Positions 12,107 to 24,556 of a stretch of 64,000 bases of DNA are shown here, piece after piece. Each line of letters begins with the position of its first letter. Positions within the stretch are counted from its first letter, which is position 1. Where the stretch lies: assembly GCA_047967505.1 (NCBI GenBank), contig CM106539.1; one strand, 5' to 3'. The notes beneath the pieces are model-generated. The model had not been told where the DNA came from. It did not search any database and was given only the letters and a program-made list of their open reading frames with translations. This stretch comes from Dipteris shenzhenensis. Lineage: Eukaryota > Polypodiophyta > Polypodiopsida > Gleicheniales. Both the position numbers and the translations under genes were made by a program.

Positions 12107-13178
12107 CTTTCTGAGTTTCAGGACCTTGTTTGCCCCACACTTCATTCATTTCAGCCTTGATCATCGCCTCAAGCTCTTCATCTTCATAGTTCTGTCTTTC
12201 GATGGCTGCTTTCAGCTGAGTCACGTAGCCTTTTGCTTCTTTTCTTTGAGCTTCTTTGAGAGCTTCTTTTTGCTTCTCTTCTTCTGCCTCTGTTTCTGCT
12301 ACCATGGCGACCATGTGGGCATCATATTCCTTTTCCTCCTGCGCTCCAACAGGGCCATTGCGTCCATTCAGTTGATTGTGCAACAATATTTCCTTGGCCT
12401 TTTGACCATCCAGATGCCTTTGTTCGAACTGTTTTAGCCTCAAAGCTTCTTCCTCCTCAAACCATTTTCTGTTCATATTCCTCATATCTTCTTCGACAGC
12501 TGCCTTCTCCTCCTCTCTTAGTCTTTGAACCATAACCCACTGGTTCTGCAGTATGTCGATCGCTTCTTGTTTGCCATATTTCTCACTCTCCAAGTCTTGG
12601 CATTGCAACTCATCTTGCCTCTCCCATTCAAATTCCTCCCCTTCCTGAAATCTTTTTGGCATTTCGTCGTGTCTGTGTCGCCTCTTCTCTTCGTAAGCCT
12701 TCCTGACGGCCAACTTTGAGTTATGTCTGCAAACATCTTCAGTGCTATCTCTGCATGCACGTTCAAGCTCATTTTGTGCATATTTCTGGTCTTTCTCTAG
12801 TCTTTCTATCATCATATTTCTGGCTTGAGCTTCTAGCCAGGCTCTTCTTTCCGCTAAGTTCATGCTGACCGTTTTCATCTCCTCGTTGAGGGAATTATCT
12901 TCCTCCCCAAGCAGTTGCATGAGCTTTCTCTTCCTCTCCCACAAGAGTTGATCTCTGTGTGCCCTTATGGCTTCAAACTTTTCTGTTAGCGACCTTTGGC
13001 ATGTCCTGGGTTCGTTCGATTGTTCGAATTCGGCATAGAGCATGAGATGCTCATGCTGGTGGACGTAATTCAACTTATCTCGCAGTGCATCTTCGTACTG
13101 CCGTTGTCTAGCTATACGATCTTCGTTTGCGGGTAGTCTCTTCGGATGATAATACATTGCGTAGAATCCTTGAATCAC
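12107..13178 (-). CDS. CFAP53-like coiled-coil protein, large internal exon
   Basis: This 1072-bp exon follows a pyrimidine-rich acceptor (cctttttag at 13179) and ends at AAAG before gtatgc at 12106. An alternative donor (AAG|gtcctg) lies 22 bp upstream. It is open for 357 codons and encodes an almost wholly helical, Glu/Arg/Lys-rich protein. Order and spacing of segments such as ERKRKLMQLLGEEDN, AERRAWLEAQARNMM and QRLREEEKAAVEEDM resemble the trichohyalin/plectin-homology family, best CFAP53 (CCDC11). CFAP53 is a microtubule inner protein in the lumen of axonemal doublets, so this would act in sperm flagella. Start and stop exons were not found. The intron upstream of 13179 and downstream exons need transcripts. 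Any other long coiled-coil protein is the alternative. Confidence 0.6.
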
Positions 13179-13562
13179 CTAAAAAGGCAGGCAATTCTGA
13201 AAGTGTGCGAAGGCAATCAGTGAGCTCGCATTCATGGATAAGGGGAAAAATACTCGGTTGAAAGAGAAAGATGGCGTGATTCCGTCTCACGATTTGTGTG
13301 CCATATCTACAAAATAGGATTGAGAAACTCATAAGACGAAGAACAATCTTCGTAAGAAGATGTAGAGAAGAAAACAGTAGTACTAAGTTGATTGAGGAAG
13401 GCCAACCGCTCTTCTTCCCATTGATGTGAAGGTCAACTACCTTCCTACACCTTACCAATCCTACATTTCACCTAACCTAACTAAACCCTGGTTTTCACTA
13501 CAACGCATACCAATGGGTCTGCCAATGTATCTTCTCCGCTCTCTCATTGGTTTATGGAATAG

Positions 13563-13676
13563 AGAGTCCACATTTGCGGTGGCACCGAATACATAAGTTG
13601 GGGGGAAAGAGTTCTCCATGAGTTGTCTGGTGGGTGTTAGTGCCTCACACAGAAAAAACCGGCACTCAAAATAAAA
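13563..13676 (+). repeat. Short dispersed repeat, copy 1
   Basis: About 114 bp, roughly 85% identical to 61639-61759. Shared blocks include ggggggaaagagttctccat and gtctggtgggtgt, with an A-rich tail (caaaataaaac). No coding potential. The A-rich tail suggests a SINE-like element in plus orientation, but no clear pol III promoter boxes are visible. Confidence 0.7.
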
Positions 13677-14239
13677 CATCAAATGTAACGTGTAGCTCGG
13701 TTGTTGTTGCGTCAGCCTCAACTAGACTCTTGCACTTGTTGCCTCCTATGCTTTAGCCACTTTATTTATCCTTGGAGACAATTTGAGCATGCCTTTCATG
13801 TTGTCACGCTTCATTCCTTTAGCTCAACCTAACCTCAACATTCACAATGAGTCAACTTCTTGAAATTTGTGTTACGCCTCTCATCTCCTTGGTGGTTTCC
13901 ATTTATCCCCAAAACAATACCCTTCATTGCACCACTTCTATGCACTCCTCTTTTGCCATAGCCACACAATGAGCAATGAGGTTACATTGTATGGAAGCAC
14001 ATAAATAAGCCACATTGTCACGCAAATTCCAAGTCCCTCCTATTTGATATCATTATATAGATGGATTACTTGGTTTGTGATTGAGGAATGCAACCCGTGG
14101 AGAAGTCTACAAGGAACAACTTGTCTAAAAGAATTTTCCAAATTCTTATGGATTGTCAACCCACATACTAAAAAACTACCCTCAAAGGAAGAATAAGACC
14201 AAGCCTCCTCCTAAAACTCCATCCCCTCCCTTATCTCAA

Positions 14240-17044
14240 AAAAAGCAAAGGGGGTGCCAAAGGAGAAGAAAGAGCAGCTTGCGGTGGCTAGCTCTGAACT
14301 AGCTAAGGTTGTTGAAAAAAACTCCCCTGTATCTAGAGACATCGCAAGCAAAGAAAAAGAAGTAGTTTTTTTATTTCAAAGAATAGTTTTGAGGCTCTTG
14401 TTAATCACGAAACTGAAGATTGGATCCATGAAAACAAGGACAATCTTGAGGACATTGAGATAAAACCTAGTTGGTCTAAGGATTTAGAGGATGAAATCAA
14501 TCAAGGGGATGCAATGGTAATAGAGTTTGTAGATGAGGGTTCTGAGGAGGAACTAGCTCACCCAAGTTCAGGTGAGAAGGACTTTTCTGTACAAGGGAAA
14601 GCTCTGGCCACAATGTAGAATGAAAGGAGGCTATCACAAATCAAGAAGATTGCTCTACACCTAAGAAGTCCCATCCCTAGGCAAAGAAGGGGGGAAACAT
14701 GAATGGTAAGTAAGTCCTTATCATTTCTTACCCTTACTGTGTGTGGTCTGATTGACCCTTCTAGTTGGTTGAGAGAGCAGAGTGTCTCTCTTGAACCTTT
14801 CTACCTCTTCAAGAAGTCAAAGTTACAAAAATGACACTTTAGACAAGACTTCAAGTAGTGATAGAATTAGAGATTGGTACTTTACTAATCGTGAAGAGGG
14901 TAGAAGGGGTACAACAATTGGGGTACTTTCTCGCTTCAAGGCATAATCAAGGATTGGAGGGACATAGATGAAGGTTGATAGCCTTACAGTGCAAAATGAA
15001 GGGTGTATGGTTCACTATAGTGTCAATGCATCCCTACAAGGGTCCAAAGTGGGAGTCTCTTTCAAATCTAGGTGGCAATGCTCTTGTACTTGGGGATTTT
15101 AGTATGGCTGAGAACAAGGACATATGGTTGAGTAAACGATCTTTGATAAGAGGGTCTTAATTGCAAGCCTATCTCAAAGATGAACCTTTCTACCTCTTCA
15201 AGAAGTCAAAGTTACAAAAATGACACTTCAGATAAAACTTCAAGTTGTGATAGAATTAGAGATTAGTACTTTACTAATTCGTGAAGAGGGTAGAAGGGGT
15301 ACTTTCTCGCTTCAAGGCATAATCAAGGATTGGAGGGACATAGATGAAGGTTGATAGCCTTACAGTGCAAAATGAAGGGTGTATGGTTCACTATAGTGTC
15401 AATGCATCCCTACAAGTGTCCAAAGTGGGAGTCTCTTTCAAATCTAGGTGGCAATGCTCTTGTACTTGGGGATTTTAGTAAGGCTGAGAACAAGGACATA
15501 TGGTTGAGTAAACGATCTTTGATAAGAGGGTCTTAATTGCAAGCCTATCTCAAAGATATTCTTCATCTTGTTGATGCTAATAATCTTGAGTCATTCACTT
15601 GGTGCTACAGCCAAGCAAGGGATCTAAGGATAGAGGCAAGGCTCAACAGTTTGTATTTATCTCAAGAACTATTATAGCCTTTGTAAAATATAGACCAACC
15701 TTTGTTTCCTAGCAAGTTGTAGTAGAAAATACCCATAACTTGAGGACAAAGGTCAAAAAAATTAGGGCCAAAAGAAGGGAACACATTATGCTCAATATTG
15801 AAGGCTTGGAGGTAACAACAATGCATGGAGATTAGAGTGCTCAGGGAAAACTCAACAAGGCCAAGAGAGAGATTAGAATTCAAGTACAATTAGGCTAAAA
15901 TTTACAGTTGCAAAGATTGCTGGTGTAGGAAAGATTGGTAGACCAACAAGAGAAACATTTAGGCTCATCAAGAGAAAAAGAAGGAATACCCTCTCCTTTC
16001 AAGAAATGACTCTACAATTGTCTCCTCCTCTAAAGAGAACATGCAATTAATACTTCAACATTTTCATAACCTACTATGTTGTCATGTCAAGCTCATTCCT
16101 AAGGAAGGCAAGTAGAATTGGAGAGCACTCACTATGCTATGAACTATAGCTACAAAATCTTTGCCAAATCCCTAGCAGTAAGGATACAAAGGAGAACGAA
16201 CATCTAGATTCTTGAAGACTAGAAAGGATTTATTGAGATTAGACACTACATGAAGCCATTGTTAATATATGGAAATTATCTGAGTATGCAAGCAAGATAT
16301 ATGTTTCCTAAAGTTGACTTTGACAAGGCATATTATAGGTTGGAATGGTGGTTTTTAATTTAATCTCTTCAAGGCATGGGCCTAGGGCCTAAATATGTGT
16401 CATATGTCAAACTCCTACTCACCGATGCAACATCCAGGGTCTGTGTAAATCTAGAAATGACATAGCCCTTTCTCTACTTGAAGGTCTATCAGAAAAGGCT
16501 GTCCATTATCTCCCCTTCTCTTTGCCATAGTTGGGTTAAAAAAAGGCAATATTAAAGGAATCGAGCTTCCCTCAAGAAAGCAAATGGTCAATTAGCAATT
16601 CGCTGATGATACAAACTTAACCCCTAGAAATAGTGCTTAGGATGTCAATGGAGTGCTTGAGTATCTTAACACTTTCTATAGGGCATCAAGGTCAATGTGA
16701 ATCAATCACTCAAAAATAGTTACTACACTCTTATTGCTAAGTATCAAGAGATTTTGAGGCAACTGGTTTCTCACAAAATGCCAAAGGGCACTATTTTTAA
16801 TCTTTTAGGTATTCAAATGGGTTTTCAGGTATCCATGAATGATAGATGGGATTGGTTTCTTGATAGGTTTTTGAAAAGGCTTGATAAATGGAGAGCATTT
16901 CAAGAAAATCTAGCTAGTAGAAGGATGGTGTCAAATAATTGTACATACACAATATATGCTATCTATCCATGTAATGTCTCTCTAAAGAATGCAATAATTG
17001 TATTGGTACCATTCATAGCACTGAACAATTCACTGGGCACGTGA
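14240..17044 (+). mobile_element. Decayed LINE retrotransposon
   Basis: An acidic open stretch at 14370-14620 (EDWIHENKDNLEDIEIKPSW) may be the end of ORF1. Endonuclease fragments follow (WFTIVSMHPYKGPKWESL, LVLGDFS) and lie in a duplicated segment. The RT follows: NYSYKIFAKSLAVRIQRRT near 16140, KVDFDKAYYRLEWW near 16310, QFADDTNLT near 16600 carrying the catalytic Asp pair, and LGIQMGFQVSMNDRWDWF near 16810. Many stops and frame changes show it is inactive. No poly-A tail or target duplication was identified. Confidence 0.75.
14793..15557 (+). repeat. 389/376-bp tandem duplication in the LINE endonuclease
   Basis: Copies 14793-15181 and 15182-15557 begin gaacctttctacctcttcaa and end tctcaaagat. 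They differ by only a few substitutions and a missing segment of about 13 bp (acaattggggta) in copy 2. Both carry the same 61-codon endonuclease frame, so the duplication is much younger than the element's decay. Confidence 0.95.
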
Positions 17045-19449
17045 ACGGCTTGCAAAATGTATAATCCTTGACTAGTACCACTAATAGTATATGGAGCTTT
17101 CATGTATCAATGAACCCACTATGAGAACTCCTCCTACTCACAAGAAAGGTGAATAGCACCATATGCCTTACAACTATAACCCCTGACAAGTGCTCTTGAG
17201 AAGGAAAAAGATAGTCACCCTAGAGGTCTCAATCACAAAAATATCAATACTACTCACCTCTACCAACACCCTCTGTTACAGGCATGTGAGTCATGGGTAC
17301 ACTAGATCTATTATACACCTCATCATGGTTGTGTGATGAATTTTCTTACTCCTCAAGCATGATTTGAGGACCATCTTTGTATCCTAAATTATCATTCATG
17401 TATATACATTTCATAATTATAAAAGTGTACAAATGCAAAGAAGAAAAAAATAAAAAAATGTATTACAGATATACATACACGAGTACTAGAGACCTTGTTG
17501 TCCATTTGCCTTTATTCACCTCATGCTTGCCACATATCTATGAATTATGCTGGAGAAGTCCTTTGAAATCCACACACTAACAAATGATTTTCCTCATATC
17601 TACACTAACTCTCTCCTAGATAATCCACCGATGATGATGAGGTGATGAAGACAAGGCAACATGGTCACTAGAGCATATATCATAGGTGGTGTTGGTACCT
17701 AATGACTTGCTCCTTAAATCCATCTCTTGTATAAAGGAAATAACATATGTTTATGCTTATTCACAACACAAGCTCAAATCAAAATTCAGCTAGAGATTAT
17801 TCTTCAAGTGGCAAGTTCCCATTAGTCAATTCCTCAGTAGAATTATAGATGCTTCATAGAAATATTGTCCATTGATGGACTTAGACTTGCATCTTTCTAG
17901 GAATTTGTTTCAAGAAAGCAGGTTATCTCCCTCATTATCCCTATATCTCCTCTCATATAGAGCTCCTTCATGAATATTTTGGTCCATCTAAATTCTTCAA
18001 ATTTTTGAAAGAATTTTGCATGCTTATGAAAAGTGACATCTGCCAAGAGGATCATGACTTTGATATCTCCTAAGTAAAATAATACATAAAGAGATGTTGA
18101 TTGCTGCTGATTTTCTCAATTTCCTTACATCCTCATATATTTCCAATTTCCTTGCATCCTCATATATCTCTAATTCGTTGTATCCTCATATTTATTAATG
18201 TAATTTTAAAAAAAAGTTTTTCTTTGATTAGTGCACAAAGAATTTTAACAAATATGCAGAATGATCATAGAGAATCAATTGATTCCCCACATGTACCCTT
18301 CGTCCTCTCATGAGGGTAGTATGGTTATAGAAACCAAATAGAAGAGCATCTATAACTGCACCTTCTTTAGCTTCTTCATCTTTCTCCTCTTTGTGTCCAA
18401 CTCCCTTCCCTTAATTGTGTTATAGTTCAGTATAGCTAAGATCTTTGGGCTCCTTTCTAGTTATAGGTGTGGGCTACATATGACAAATTGGCTTTGAACT
18501 TCTCCATCTCTTCCCCCTACCTATTAAAGTTGGTGACCATGGATGTTCACTACTTTATGAAGCTTGCAAATGTGCTTGGAGAGGTGTGACAATAGCTACA
18601 TCTATGGAGAAAAATTAGAGATTAACAAGAGAAGAACAAAAAGCCTATAGTCCACGATTGCCACTCTAGATAACTCATTAGTTTTGCAATTAGTAGTAGG
18701 TTAGATATTTGTTATGCAGTCAACACTCTAGTTCAATACACATTTGGGAGATTTGGGGCTTGAAAAGGGATCCAAATCAATCTCCTAATCTTTAGGGATT
18801 AGGGAGAAATTTGAGGTGGAACGCTCCCTTTTATGGGCCAATGCCATGTTGAGGTGGCACATAGGCATTCATGGGGAGAGTTCCCATTGGATTATCCTCT
18901 TACAAAAAGGGCTACCTAACCCATCTCTCCTCCCCCTTGATGCATGCTTGACTTGCCCAAGCCCCTCAACCCCACCCTGGGTATAGTCTCTTTTGACAAG
19001 ATCTGCTCATGTTGCACCCTCCTCATGTGCGTTGGTCTAGCATCTCTTCGTCCACTCTTTTTATTTAAACTTGCAGAACCTGTTGCACATGCTCTACTAG
19101 CTGTTGCACCTTCTCTACTACAAGTTGTTGCATCCAGTCTACTACACATCCTCTACTACAACATGTTGTATCTGCTCTACTATACTTGCTAGTCTTTTGT
19201 AAGCTCCTTGCTATGCTCTACAATACTACTCTTCTGCTAAATCCTTGCTCTATTGTAACTTTCTAAGGTAGAAGCTCTACTCAAGATCCTTGCTCCGCTG
19301 AACTCAAAGAAAATGCTTGTTTCACTATGCCTACGATTCTACACCAAATGATTTTCTAGAAGCTCCTCGTTATACTACAGCTACTGTATTACAAGTTCCT
19401 TGTTCTATGACACCTTCTATTTCTCCACAATATATTGCAAAGCCCCCCT
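17045..19449. other. Intergenic, no gene recognised
   Basis: AT-rich sequence. Between 19020 and 19200 a loose motif resembling ctctactacaagttgttgca recurs several times, an eroded short-period repeat. Confidence 0.45.
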
Positions 19450-19450
19450 C

Positions 19451-19485
<35 letters not shown>

Positions 19486-19486
19486 C
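19450..19486. repeat. (CT)n microsatellite
   Basis: Nearly uninterrupted CT dinucleotides with one TT break. Confidence 0.95.
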
Positions 19487-20989
19487 TTCCTTGCTTTGTT
19501 GAACCTATTCTCTATCCCTACAATGCCTACACTACTTTTCATCTCTATTCATCTATTACATAGTACCTCTTGTGATGAGATTATTCCTCTGTATTGCCAC
19601 CATGGTTCTCCATGGTATGCTTAATCTTTTCTACCTTTCTCTTTGTGTAAAAAATATGCTTGGTGATGCCTTTATTAAGTTGTTAACTAGTTTATACTCC
19701 ATAATACCATAGGAATGCTCTCAAGAAATATGTATATTGAGAATCCTGTCCATCAGTAGCCTATACGTATCATTGTCCTCACTGCCTTGATTGAGTTACA
19801 ACTTACTTTATCACTTTGATCCTCAAACCACTCATATCATCTTTAAAATGGCATATTGATCATGTATAGATTAATATTCATCTATAGCTCCTTAGTTGCA
19901 CATCAAATATTTCTCTCTTATTGTGCCTTTTTATCACTATATTTATTGGTTCAATTCATGATTATTTTCTCTTAAAGAGCTTATAGACCCATAAATGATC
20001 CATATCAGCTCAATAATCACTTAGAGCACATACCCTGAAAATCTTTGGACCTCCATAAATAAGAATGTGGAAGTGGATCACATGATGATAGATATACTAA
20101 CAAAAATGCACCAATCAATGCTTAATAAGAAATTATCATGCTAAACAATATCAATCCCTGCACAAGTCTTATTGTGGATCCATAAAGGGGGCCTTAACAT
20201 CCCCCACATGGTTGCTAAATCCTATCTCTCTCAAGTTTCAAATGTAGCATGTTGTTGCCCTTATTGTCGACCTGTAGTGATGGAGGTAGGCATGTTCCAA
20301 ATTCAAAACTATCTTCTCTATACAAATGTGTATGATCATTTTATGGTTGTGTTTAAGATGCTATTATAGTTGTTTAATATAGACATTTTGTAAATTCTTT
20401 ATAGAAACTCATTAACACAATACCCCTATATAGTTGATATAATAGTATTTCTTATTTGTATAGTATATTGACTCCTTTGTTATTCATGTTTACAAGGTCT
20501 AGAACATTAAATAAGATATGAAAAAAATAATAGATTTATGAATGACCTTTCTTTGTTCCGTAAGCTCTTTTCGTTTGTATGTTTTGTAGGATCACTTTGA
20601 GGTGGCCTTTTTCTTGAGACCATGGTATCTAGAAGTGCCAAAGTGGACTAGACAAAAATTTATACTTCTCATTATTTCTATATGCCTGTTCCAATAAGTA
20701 TAGAGAAGAAGCAATATAGGTGTAGAGGTTTAGAGTAGGAGAGTAGGTGTAGAGCAAAGGGATAGACACGTGGAGTAGAAACAATGGGAGGCCAAATTTT
20801 AAACTTTGAAATGCCTGGGACCCTCTAAAATTCAAAGCTAAAAATATGACTATGGCACTATGGGAAGAAAGAGGAGTACCCTCTGATACTCAAACCATTA
20901 AGAGTAATATCAATGCCAATTGTTTCACAACCAATAGCAACAACTCACAACATATATGTATGATTGGTTCATAGACGCATCTAGTTAAA
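19487..20989. other. Intergenic, no gene recognised
   Basis: AT-rich sequence with no open frame that I can support. A weak match to the end of copia RNase H near 20090 was judged too poor to call. Confidence 0.4.
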
Positions 20990-21050
20990 TAGTGGGATTT
21001 GAACCCACATCTTCGTCCTAATAGAAAATTTCCATTATTGGACTACATCC
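20990..21050 (-). repeat. Possible tRNA-derived SINE head
   Basis: On the minus strand a perfect pol III B-box (GGTTCAAATCC, 20995-21005) lies about 26 bp after an A-box-like sequence (TAGTCCAATAATGG, 21032-21045). This spacing suits a tRNA or tRNA-derived SINE. The flanking arms do not fold into a convincing tRNA by eye, so an intact tRNA gene is unlikely. Confidence 0.4.
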
Positions 21051-22078
21051 ACTTTTGCAATAGTGTTGACATGACATATGTGTGACATCCTTTTTGGATA
21101 AGAAACTTTATAGAGCTTTCTTTGAACTTAGTTCTGATTTCACATCTTCATTTTGGTGTATGTTTCAACATTGGGTATGGATTATAACTCCATCCATGCC
21201 TACCCAAATGGTTGTGTTATTTATAGGGGTGCATATGAGCATGCCACAATTTGTTTGAATTATCGAGCAATATGCAAGTACATAAGAATATAAGACACCA
21301 AAGGCAGTGTTGTGATGCTAAAAAACATGTTTTGTTATATCTCATCTTTGAGGTAAGAAAACAATCTCTTTGCCTCCTTCCTTCTCCAGAATGCTACGTC
21401 CAATTCTCACCTTACCTAAGAAATTCTCTAGACTAGTCTTCTTATCCTATTATGTGTTATTTTTAACACAATTTCAAATATATATTTTCTTAAACATAAG
21501 AAATTCGATCTCTTCTCTAGGCTAAAAGGAATGATTTTTTGCTTCCTTCCTCCATCATATTGCTACATAGAATTCTCACCTTGCCCAAGAAATTATGTAG
21601 ATTAGTCTTCTCCTCATTGTCAATGTGTGACCTCGTATGAAATCATTTGCGAGGTTGGATGATTTAACAAGACCTTTTTTTGGCTTGGGTTCAAATCCAT
21701 TATCTTGGTCTTTTGTCTTTGTCAATTGACTATCAATTTCTATTTCCAGCAATGGTTGTAAGGGAACCAAACCCCTCTAGTGCCCCTCTAGTGCTATGCA
21801 AGAGCCTGCTAACATGAAGGGGTGGTGCAATCTTCCCACTGAATTCATCTAAAAGTTTTTAGTCCATTCCCAACCTTCTCATATTATCTCTTGGCATAGA
21901 TGAGGCCATGCAATAGTACACTATGCAAACTCACAATGTATCATACCAAATTTAGGTATGGTAATGATTGCCAAAATGCAAGAATGTATCAATTTTGCTA
22001 TTACTAGTTATATTGATGCTTTTTTCTAGAACTTTTTAAACTCTTATTTCAATGCTTGTCAATCTTATGAAAGAAGTA
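21051..22078. other. Intergenic, no gene recognised
   Basis: A segment resembling attctcaccttacctaagaa near 21400 recurs near 21575 with mismatches, an old duplication of about 165-bp period. Nothing else is supported. Confidence 0.4.
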
Positions 22079-22470
22079 TCACAAATTAGGTTTTAAAATT
22101 GTGTGAAAGGTAGTAGTCAGCCCCCCAACAGACAAGTTACTAAGCAAGTCATAAAAGGGGTCATTCACCTTCATCTCTTTGGAAGAGAGACAAGGAAAAA
22201 TTTTGGCAACTCGGGTGAGTGTGTCGAAGTGGAAAGTAGTATAGCTACCCATCTTGGTCTAAAACTTATTTCTAGCTAGGATGACTTCTTCATCACTACT
22301 AATGTATCTATCAAAGGAAAGATATCTACACCCTCCTTTGTCAAAAAATTCAAGGTATGTGCCATCCTATTTGTTGGAAAGTTTTTGTACCAACTTGTCT
22401 AATCAAAGTTCATTTAGAATCTCCAAGCTAGGCACCCAAATTTCTCAACCAATGAGGATCTCAACTTAAT
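22079..22470 (-). pseudogene. Coding relic, family not recognised
   Basis: A single minus-strand frame of about 130 codons is broken by four stops but otherwise reads like protein (VPSLEILNEL, DGTYLEFFDKGGCRYLSFDR, RVAKIFPCLSSKEMKVNDPF). It ends at TGA 22079-22081. It may be an eroded element protein or a host gene fragment. Confidence 0.3.
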
Positions 22471-23789
22471 GCACATACTAGCCTATCCTTAATGCTCTTC
22501 AATGGTGGGACTCACATGATGAAAAGACAACATTTAGACTATAAATTTATTAAAATCTCTCAAATGTCATTCAACCAATTATGCCTTCTAAGGCTTACTA
22601 TAATTATGAATAAATGGTTTGGTTTAATAATCTCTCACAAATGTGCACACCTTTAAATAAGAAGTATGTGACTAATATCAAAAAGAAAAACAACTGAACC
22701 ATTATATTATATCACAACAAAAGACAAGTTTTGAAATTTTCCTCTGATTATTGAAACTTGTATTAAATCCATGGTGCTAGAGGACTTGGAAGGGATGTAA
22801 CAACTTTAAAAAAAAAACCTGTTATAGTTTGAATGTGTAAAAATCATATTCTTCTTGTTATTTGGGTAGAGTAAACTTTTCTTGATAGTCATATAAAGTC
22901 ATAGCATATCCAACCCTTGAAATTCAAGAATGTAACAAAAGCAATGAGAGAAAACCTAAAGAAACAAAATACTAAAACAATTTAGAGTTAAAGGAAGAAA
23001 AATGCATGGATTTCTCCTCTTCACAATGTGTGATAAGCCTTCAAATACTCATAAAATTTCAATTATGCTTGATTTATTATTGAAGAGTTGAACATGGCAT
23101 ACAACAATCCTTCTACATTATACCTTAGCTCAAAATAGAGTAATTGTGCCCTTTATCCTTATCTCTCAAGGCTCATTATGCAAAGATGTTATAATCACAA
23201 ATTTCAATACATGTCATTTATTAGCATAGTATGCAACTACTAAATCCTTTAGAAGACCTTGAGAATTCAAGGCCATCTTTAGAGTTGAAGCAAGGCTTAT
23301 GCTTAGAATCTACTTCACATCCATTAACACTGCACCAATACCAATCTAACATAAGCTGAATAAGAGGACTATCCACAACATACCACCCAACCATAGGACT
23401 CCAAGAGAGCTCCTTATCTTCGCATGCATGAATGCGTAAACTTACCACCCTCACCACCCTCCCGCCCTCCCCCCTAAATTGCCCGATATTAAAGTTATCA
23501 TAGTTCTCTGCCCCTAAATCTCCCAAAGAGCTCCAACCATACAGGCAGTCAAGTCCTTTCACAGACATTGAGGTAAAATAGCCTCAACATGGCCTAAAGA
23601 ACGTGCTTAAGGAGCAATAATGCATAGCTTCAACTTCAAAACTCATGCGTACCAAACATTTACAAACTTGATCCCATGATACTTGCATCTTTCTTCAATT
23701 CACCTCAGTCTAACTACGAGGTTCCTGGGGCTCACATTTATAAAAAACCATGCAAGATTGAGAATACCTTAACATGCCTTTGGAACATA
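22471..23789. other. Intergenic, no gene recognised
   Basis: AT-rich sequence. The 115-codon minus frame at 23221-23568 lacks recognisable motifs and has unremarkable composition. Confidence 0.4.
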
Positions 23790-24055
23790 AACACGCACCC
23801 AGTCTTGGAACTCTACTGGTTGATGAAGAGGTTATCACTGACTTAGCACTTGGCCATTAAACCATTGCGACTTCTTAAACAAGCTCTTCATAGTTGCAGA
23901 ATAGTTTCTAAGTGGTTTAGAAAACACGCACCCAGTCTTGGAACTTTACTGGTTGATGAAGAGGTTATCACTGACTTAGCACTCGGCCATTAAACCATTG
24001 CGACTTCTTAAACAAGCTCTTCATAGTTGCAGAATAGTTTCTAAATAGTGTAGAG
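23790..24055. repeat. 133-bp tandem duplication
   Basis: Two adjacent copies start aacacgcacccagtcttgga. They differ at only a handful of positions, mostly near the end of the second copy, so the duplication is recent. Confidence 0.95.
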
Positions 24056-24342
24056 AACCTCAAAGGAGCAAGAACGGCAGCTTTGGGCACACATGTTGCC
24101 TAGACAAAGGCCTTACAAATCTTTTCGAATGCTTTTGAATTGTTGGGAAAGACATTATGATGCTTGGATTTTTCCATGCCCCTAAATATGCCAAACTCTC
24201 GACACAAAGGGAGACTTCATAGACACTTTTTATGGCTTCAAATGCCTTCACACACTCTTGGGCTAGCAGTAGTTGATGAAGGAAAGATTATTTATAACCG
24301 ACTTTACACACACTAACCTCTTCATCATCAATCAGTAGGCGA

Positions 24343-24556
24343 CCAAGTCATGGGCGCTTATCTGTGTCCTAAAGACATTTGAAGCCTTTGGAAGGCATTC
24401 TCAACCTTGCATGGTTTTTTTTTTGTGTGAGCTCAAGTAAGATCTGGGTGCCCAAGTCTTGGGCCCTTATCTGTGTCCCAAAGACATTTGAAGCCATTGG
24501 AAGTCATTCTTCATCTTGCATGTTTTTTTTTTTGGTGTGAGCTCAAGTAAGCTCTT
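24343..24556. repeat. 109-bp tandem duplication
   Basis: Copies begin ccaagtcatgggcgctta and ccaagtcttgggccctta, share cttatctgtgtcc and gtgtgagctcaagtaag, and each contains a T-tract of 10-13 bases. Confidence 0.9.

Noticed and set aside
12063-12437. 124-codon plus-strand ORF
   Set aside because: Antisense shadow of the CFAP53-like exon; its Phe/Leu richness comes from Glu/Lys codons read backwards.
19980-20150. End of copia RNase H (DILTK-like peptide)
   Set aside because: Only one short word matches; no upstream RNase H residues or LTR nearby.
21688-21698. Second pol III B-box (GGTTCAAATCC, plus strand)
   Set aside because: No convincing A-box at the right distance and no repeat copy seen.
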